Under the pieces are notes generated by a model, which did no database searches, had not been told where the DNA came from, and worked only from the letters and a program-made list of their open reading frames with translations. This document shows, one piece after another, positions 59,803-64,000 of a stretch of 64,000 bases of DNA. This DNA is from Nonomuraea cavernae (lineage in GTDB: Bacteria > Actinomycetota > Actinomycetes > Streptosporangiales > Streptosporangiaceae). Each line of letters opens with the position of its first letter. Position 1 is the stretch's first letter. The stretch lies in assembly GCF_014646355.1 (NCBI RefSeq), contig NZ_BMNH01000001.1, positions 462,675 to 526,674 of the forward strand, in the 5' to 3' direction. The position numbers and the translations under genes are program-made.

Positions 59803-61062
59803 ATGAACTGGAGCATGCCCAAGAGCCGCAGCCGTCGCAAGGCCACCAGCAGCAAGCCGGTCCGTCGTTCGCCCTTGCCACCACGCCGACCTGACCTGCT
59901 GCTACGTGACGCACGGCAGCTCACCGGCCTGGCCGATCCACTGATGGCCGAGATCTGGGCCAGCAGTTGGCTCGGTCAAGCATGGGTGACCGCGGAGCTG
60001 AGCGAACGCGAGGCCGAGCATCGGTTGTGCACGGAGGTGACCGGCCGGGCATGCACCATGCCCACACCGCATGGCTTGGCGGCGATCGCCGCGCTGGCGC
60101 GGGTCGCACCCGCGACCGACGTCACCATGCTGGCCGAGACGATCGACATCTTGGTCGAGACGCAGCCACTGCCTCCCTGGTACACCGCCGCATCCGCGGG
60201 CACGGAATGGACCGCGACATCGGCGTGGCGAGCGGTGGACGTGTGGGACAGCGAACAGGTGCTGCTCGTCGATTACGACGGCCCGCACCCCCACACGTTG
60301 ATGGCCCAGGTCCTCAAGCCCGGTGGGCTGATGATCGGCAAGATTGCGATCCTCGACCCCGGTGCCGCCGCGCAGTGGGACCAGCGGCACGAATCCGACG
60401 AGGTGCCCATGCCGATCAACCAGGCTCCGGTGGCTGAGGTGCTCGCCGACCTGGCCGACGCGTTGCGCACCACCGATATCACCTGGCCGCGCAACGACGA
60501 CGAGGACTTCGTCGACAATCGGGCGCTGGCCTGGTCCCGCTGCCGCGATCACCTGCCCGTCTGGCCCAAACGAGACAGCCTGCCCGAAGCCGAACGCCAC
60601 CGCCTGATCCAGGAGTTCACCACCGCCAACCATCTGGACGACGACGTGAGCAGGTCACTGGCCGAGCTGTTCCTGGACTACGGCGAGGGCTACATGATCT
60701 CCGGCCCGCTGGCTTGGAGCCCGGCCGAGGTCATGCTGCTGCTCACCGACTGGCTGCCACGCAAGGCCGTTCTCGACGCCGACCAGCGCGCGGCCCTTCC
60801 CGACGTGCTGCGCCGGTGGGTGGCCTACGCCCTCGGCCGGCGCGGCGTCGATGCACGCTGGATCACCCCGGTGGTCGACGCCGTCGACGCCCACCTTCCC
60901 GCCTTCCGGCAGGTGTTCGATGACGGCACCTCCTGGGGACCCGCCAAACAGATCGCCGCCGCTCTCACCGACCGCGGCATCGACCTCACCGACCGGCAAG
61001 CCGTCGATGATGCCATCCGATCCCTCAACGCCGAACGACTCGCACGCCGCCTCCTCCCGTGA
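59803..61062 (+). CDS. Unrecognised 419-aa cytosolic protein of the element
   Basis: I do not recognise this family. The N-terminus is basic (SRSRRKATSSKPVRR), and the rest is helical and tryptophan-rich with WDSEQVLLVDYDGPHPHTLMAQVL in the middle and a C-terminal helix-rich half (LLLTDWLPRKAVLDADQRAALPDVLRRWVAYALG). It has no signal peptide or membrane helix. ATG at 59803 is used; a second ATG at 59815 is in frame. It follows the toxin gene by 26 bases and precedes the oxygenase by 133, so the three may be cotranscribed. A nucleic-acid or regulatory role is possible but not shown. Confidence 0.6.
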   Translation: MNWSMPKSRSRRKATSSKPVRRSPLPPRRPDLLLRDARQLTGLADPLMAEIWASSWLGQAWVTAELSEREAEHRLCTEVTGRACTMPTPHGLAAIAALARVAPATDVTMLAETIDILVETQPLPPWYTAASAGTEWTATSAWRAVDVWDSEQVLLVDYDGPHPHTLMAQVLKPGGLMIGKIAILDPGAAAQWDQRHESDEVPMPINQAPVAEVLADLADALRTTDITWPRNDDEDFVDNRALAWSRCRDHLPVWPKRDSLPEAERHRLIQEFTTANHLDDDVSRSLAELFLDYGEGYMISGPLAWSPAEVMLLLTDWLPRKAVLDADQRAALPDVLRRWVAYALGRRGVDARWITPVVDAVDAHLPAFRQVFDDGTSWGPAKQIAAALTDRGIDLTDRQAVDDAIRSLNAERLARRLLP

Positions 61063-61195
61063 TCAGGTGCAGGCACCAGTGAGTCGCGTTGAGGCTCCGA
61101 TCGTGGTCTTCGACATTCACTGACGGCATTCCTGGACACCCCACGGAAGCGCTCTCTTCGCGCAGGGGGTTGGTGCCGCGACGAAGGAGGATTCC

Positions 61196-63514
61196 GTGCC
61201 CGGCATCGCTCGTGAACAAGTGGCCGAGTTGCTCGCCACGTCGGCGGAGTTCGCTGCGGCCAGCGCCTTGCGAAAGCTTCCAGGAACCGATCTCTCGGTG
61301 GCGGTCGATGGACTCGGCCCACTGCGGTTTCCCGTCGCCGATGAGCAGGCGGTCCAGCTGCGCGAGCTCGGCCGCCGGGCGCAATTCGGGCGGGGTGAGC
61401 AGACCCTGACCGACCCAGAGGTGCGCGACACCTGGGAGATCCCCAAGGAGCTGGTGCGCGTCCAGTGGACGGAAGCGTTCACGACCGTCCTCGACGGGAT
61501 GCGCGCGGAACTGGGACTGCCACCGCACTGCCGGCTCATGCCCGAGCTGCACTCCATGCTCCTGTACGAGACGGGGCAGTTCTTCGTCCCGCACCAGGAC
61601 TCCGAGAAGGACGACGCCATGGTCGCGACCTTGGTGGTGTCGCTGCCGTCCGCGCATACCGGCGGCGAGCTCGTGGTCGAGCATCAGGGCCAGACCAAAA
61701 AATACCGGGGGCTGAAGACCGCGGTCTCACTGGTGGCCTTCTACTCCGACTGTCGGCACCAGGTTCTTCCCGTCAAAAAGGGCAACCGTGTCACCCTCAC
61801 CTACAACCTTCTCCTGGCAGGAGACAGCCAGGCCGCAGCGGCCAAGAATCCGCTGGTCAGCGAGCTCGCGGCCGGTCTTCTCACGCACTTCGCCACTCCG
61901 GTCGTCCTGCCCTACGGCTCCCGCCGGGGGGAACCACCGACGCGGCTGGCGTACCTCCTCGACCACGAGTACACCGCCCGCGGGCTGAGCTGGTCCCGGC
62001 TGAAGGGATCGGACGCCGCGCGGGGCGCCCTGCTGCGGGCCGCGGCCGAGCGGGCGGGCTGTGAGATCACTCTGGCCCTCGCGGAGATCCAGGAGACCTG
62101 GGACGCCTACGACCCCGACGAGGACGAGGACGCGTGGTACGGACACCACGAGGACGAGGATCCCGACGACTACGAGAACCCGGGCAGCGCGGACGACAAG
62201 CAGTACGTCCTCCAGGACCTGATCGAGACCTCCACCACCCTCGCCCACTGGATCGGCCCGGAAACGGGGCGACTGGAGGACATCTCGCTGGACCTCAGCG
62301 ACGCCGAGGTGGCCTCGACGACCCCGACGGCCGACATGACGCCCTACTCCTCCGAGTACGAGGGCTACATGGGCAACTACGGCAACACCCTGGACCGCTG
62401 GTACCGGCGGGCGGCGCTGGTCATCTGGCCCCAGGGCCAGGGCTTCGCCAGCCGGGCCGAGGCGTCTCCAGGATGGGCGCTGGATGAACTCGCCGCGACG
62501 GCCCGTGCCGGGAAGATCGGGGAGGCTCGTGAGGCGGCGCGGTCGCTGGAGTCCTTCTGGCACGCCGCCGGCCGTTACCCCGGCCAGACCGAACTGGTCG
62601 GCAAGGCGCTGGAAGCGGCCAGGGAGCTGGACGACGCGCAGGTCGCAGTCATGCTGTTGCGGCCGTTCGCGCTGGAGCGGCTGGTCCCTCCTCATGGTCC
62701 GGCATTCGCGGCCCTGGCCGCGCACTACGGCGACACCTGGACGGACGGCCTGCTGCGCCACTGGACAGAGGGCTGGCGACCCGGCTCCTACGGCCTCGCT
62801 CAGGCACCGTTGGAGTGGTTCGAAGATCTCCCATGGCTGTGTGCCGCGCTCTCGGCGGAGGGGAACGCGTCCACCGCAGCCGCCCGCCGCATCGTCGAAC
62901 TGTCATGGACGATGTTCGCGGGCCAGGTCGCTCCAGCACTCGATGGGCCGCTCACCTCCCGGCGGGAAGCATGGCTGACCGCCTTGGGTGCGCCGTGCTC
63001 CGGGATCATCGCGGCCGCGGCCGGGCTGGGATCGACGGGCGTTCTGGAGAACGCCCACAAGCTCGCGCGAACGGCCGGTGATCGGACGCACGCCCTGGCG
63101 ATGGCGACGCTGCGTGCCGCCGGGATGCGCCGAGCGGGCTTCGACGAGCTGGCCCTCTCCTGTGCCGATCGAATCCGCGCGTTACTGGCGCAGCCACGAC
63201 GCGCGCCGGGCGACTGGTCGATCGAGCTGCCCACCGGATGCTCGTGCGAGCTGTGCGAGACGCTCGGCACGTTCCTCCGAGAGCCTGGGCGACGTGCTCT
63301 CGACTGGCCGCTCGCTAAGGACAGGCGCAGGCATGTCCACACCAGGATCGATGAGGCTGAGCTGCCGGTCCATCACGAGACCAGGCGGCAGGGCCGCCCG
63401 CACACCCTGGTACTGACCAAGACCGAAGCCCTGTTCGAACGTGAGCGTCTCGCCCGCGAGCGCCACCAAGCGGATCTGGCCTGGCTCACCGATGAGTGGA
63501 AAGTCTCCACCTGA
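61196..63514 (+). CDS. 2OG-Fe(II) oxygenase with long uncharacterised C-terminal region
   Basis: In the 772-aa protein residues about 90-200 form a prolyl-hydroxylase-type double-stranded beta-helix domain: LLYETGQFFVPHQDSEK with Fe ligands H133 and D135, DCRHQVLPVKKGNRVTL with H188 and the 2OG-binding R198. The remaining 570 residues include an acidic stretch (DPDEDEDAWYGHHEDEDPDDY), helical repeats and a CSCELCETLG motif near the end. GTG at 61196 follows GGAGG by about five bases. The substrate is unknown; the size suggests a protein or nucleic acid target. It is the largest cargo gene of the element seen here. Confidence 0.85.
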   Translation: MPGIAREQVAELLATSAEFAAASALRKLPGTDLSVAVDGLGPLRFPVADEQAVQLRELGRRAQFGRGEQTLTDPEVRDTWEIPKELVRVQWTEAFTTVLDGMRAELGLPPHCRLMPELHSMLLYETGQFFVPHQDSEKDDAMVATLVVSLPSAHTGGELVVEHQGQTKKYRGLKTAVSLVAFYSDCRHQVLPVKKGNRVTLTYNLLLAGDSQAAAAKNPLVSELAAGLLTHFATPVVLPYGSRRGEPPTRLAYLLDHEYTARGLSWSRLKGSDAARGALLRAAAERAGCEITLALAEIQETWDAYDPDEDEDAWYGHHEDEDPDDYENPGSADDKQYVLQDLIETSTTLAHWIGPETGRLEDISLDLSDAEVASTTPTADMTPYSSEYEGYMGNYGNTLDRWYRRAALVIWPQGQGFASRAEASPGWALDELAATARAGKIGEAREAARSLESFWHAAGRYPGQTELVGKALEAARELDDAQVAVMLLRPFALERLVPPHGPAFAALAAHYGDTWTDGLLRHWTEGWRPGSYGLAQAPLEWFEDLPWLCAALSAEGNASTAAARRIVELSWTMFAGQVAPALDGPLTSRREAWLTALGAPCSGIIAAAAGLGSTGVLENAHKLARTAGDRTHALAMATLRAAGMRRAGFDELALSCADRIRALLAQPRRAPGDWSIELPTGCSCELCETLGTFLREPGRRALDWPLAKDRRRHVHTRIDEAELPVHHETRRQGRPHTLVLTKTEALFERERLARERHQADLAWLTDEWKVST

Positions 63515-63812
63515 ACCGTCACGGGCATGGTCGGGCCACGGCGGTCAGCACCGGCGACGGACATGGCGTTCACGATGCCCGCGCCTCACACGAGTGGCCG
63601 GCCTGGCGTTGGAAGGACCGCAACCCGGCTTCCGGACCCCGCCTCACTTTGCAGAGCGCGGTGTGCGCCCTGGTCACGTGGCCGGGTGACCGGTGTCACC
63701 GAGTGGGCGCCGCCGCGGCGCCCACTCGTGAGCGGGCGGAGGGGCCAGTGACTGGTTCTGCTCTACGCGAAGCCGACAGGACTCGAACGTGAGGTCTCCC
63801 TATGGTGTAGGC
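63515..63812. other. 298-base gap after the oxygenase gene
   Basis: It contains the hairpin at 63701-63727 and no gene I can support. Near 63768 a few bases resemble a tRNA T-arm, but the stem does not pair. Confidence 0.5.
63701..63727. terminator. Terminator hairpin after the oxygenase gene
   Basis: GAGTGGGCGCC pairs perfectly with GGCGCCCACTC around the loop GCCGC. It lies 186 bases past the oxygenase stop and 85 before the next start. Confidence 0.65.
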
Positions 63813-64000
63813 ATGGCCTCCTCCATCCCGCCGCTGCGTCCGGCGATCGATCGGACCGCCCCCGAGTTCTCTCCGGTTCGCGAGCGCCTGTGGAGGCAGG
63901 TGCTCGGTGAGTGCCTGCGAGGCATTCGTCACGAGCGAGGTGAGAAGTTGAGCGAGACGGCGAGTCGCGCCGGAGTCTCACCGCAATATCTCTCCGAGAT
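63813..64000 (+). CDS. XRE/ClgR-like transcriptional regulator (N-terminus only)
   Basis: The 62 visible codons encode a helix-turn-helix: LGECLRGIRHERGEKLSETA, then SRAGVSPQYLSEI, the start of a lambda-repressor-type fold and close to actinobacterial ClgR/PopR regulators. The frame is open at the window edge. ATG at 63813 starts it. What it controls cannot be seen. Confidence 0.8.
   Translation, partial: MASSIPPLRPAIDRTAPEFSPVRERLWRQVLGECLRGIRHERGEKLSETASRAGVSPQYLSE

Noticed and set aside
63760..63800. tRNA-like T-arm fragment (GTTCGAGTCC on the minus strand)
   Set aside because: The flanking stem does not pair and no other cloverleaf part is present, so it is not called as a tRNA or attachment site.

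Overview
The window is a GC-rich actinomycete chromosome segment, most likely from the Streptosporangiales (Nonomuraea-like). This is inferred from protein content, not from a marker gene. The evidence is the dacB / zinc-protease / tilS / hpt / ftsH block with divergent ppa, the topA / MFS-dTMP kinase fusion / holB / ricT block, a DUF5703 small protein, chaplin-type repeats, an IdeR-type iron box, many GTG starts and many 4-bp stop/start overlaps.

Layout. 1-6190 (minus): ftsH (cut by the window edge), hpt, tilS, a DUF2342-type zinc protease and dacB; ppa diverges. 6770-12178: an NlpC/P60 hydrolase, an ECF sigma factor fused to a zinc-binding anti-sigma-like segment and a membrane anchor, a lipoprotein and an ABC-F ATPase. 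12439-24824: a carbohydrate locus of two operons separated by a lipoprotein/I36 gene pair. One operon holds a secreted DUF5005/DUF4185-like protein, an aldose-epimerase-like protein and an SDR. The other holds a GntR regulator, a sugar ABC importer, a GH38 alpha-mannosidase and a glucarate-dehydratase-like enolase. Both carry nearly the same palindrome upstream, so one GntR protein probably controls both. 24926-33518: a DUF305 lipoprotein, a membrane Ser/Thr kinase, an SDR, a cupin, a secreted tandem FtsX-ectodomain protein, and an Fe(III)-type ABC importer under an iron box. 33600-38655: a sigma-factor pseudogene, a flavoprotein and TetR sharing an operator with a Tat-exported flavoprotein, and a second TetR with three operators. 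38739-40972: tRNA-Thr, a polytopic membrane protein and ricT.

41221-45208 is an arsenic cassette (two ArsR, an ArsM-ArsN fusion, a flavin monooxygenase with cysteine pairs at both ends) lying between ricT and holB, with no efflux pump or arsenate reductase in view. 45209-53876 is housekeeping: holB, tmk fusion, XRE regulator, metallophosphoesterase, topA, DUF5703. 53996-56751 encodes an eight-repeat chaplin-like surface protein and a small membrane/secreted protein. From tRNA-Leu (57135) to the right edge there is a probable integrated element: serine recombinase, VapBC45-like toxin-antitoxin, an unrecognised 419-aa protein, a 772-aa 2OG-Fe(II) oxygenase and the start of an XRE regulator.

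Most notable: the sigma/ZAS fusion with textbook zinc-ligand spacing, the eight-repeat chaplin-like protein, the two-operon GntR regulon, the pump-less arsenic cassette, the orphan tandem FtsX ectodomains, and the recombinase whose C-terminus is encoded by the tRNA-Leu terminator.
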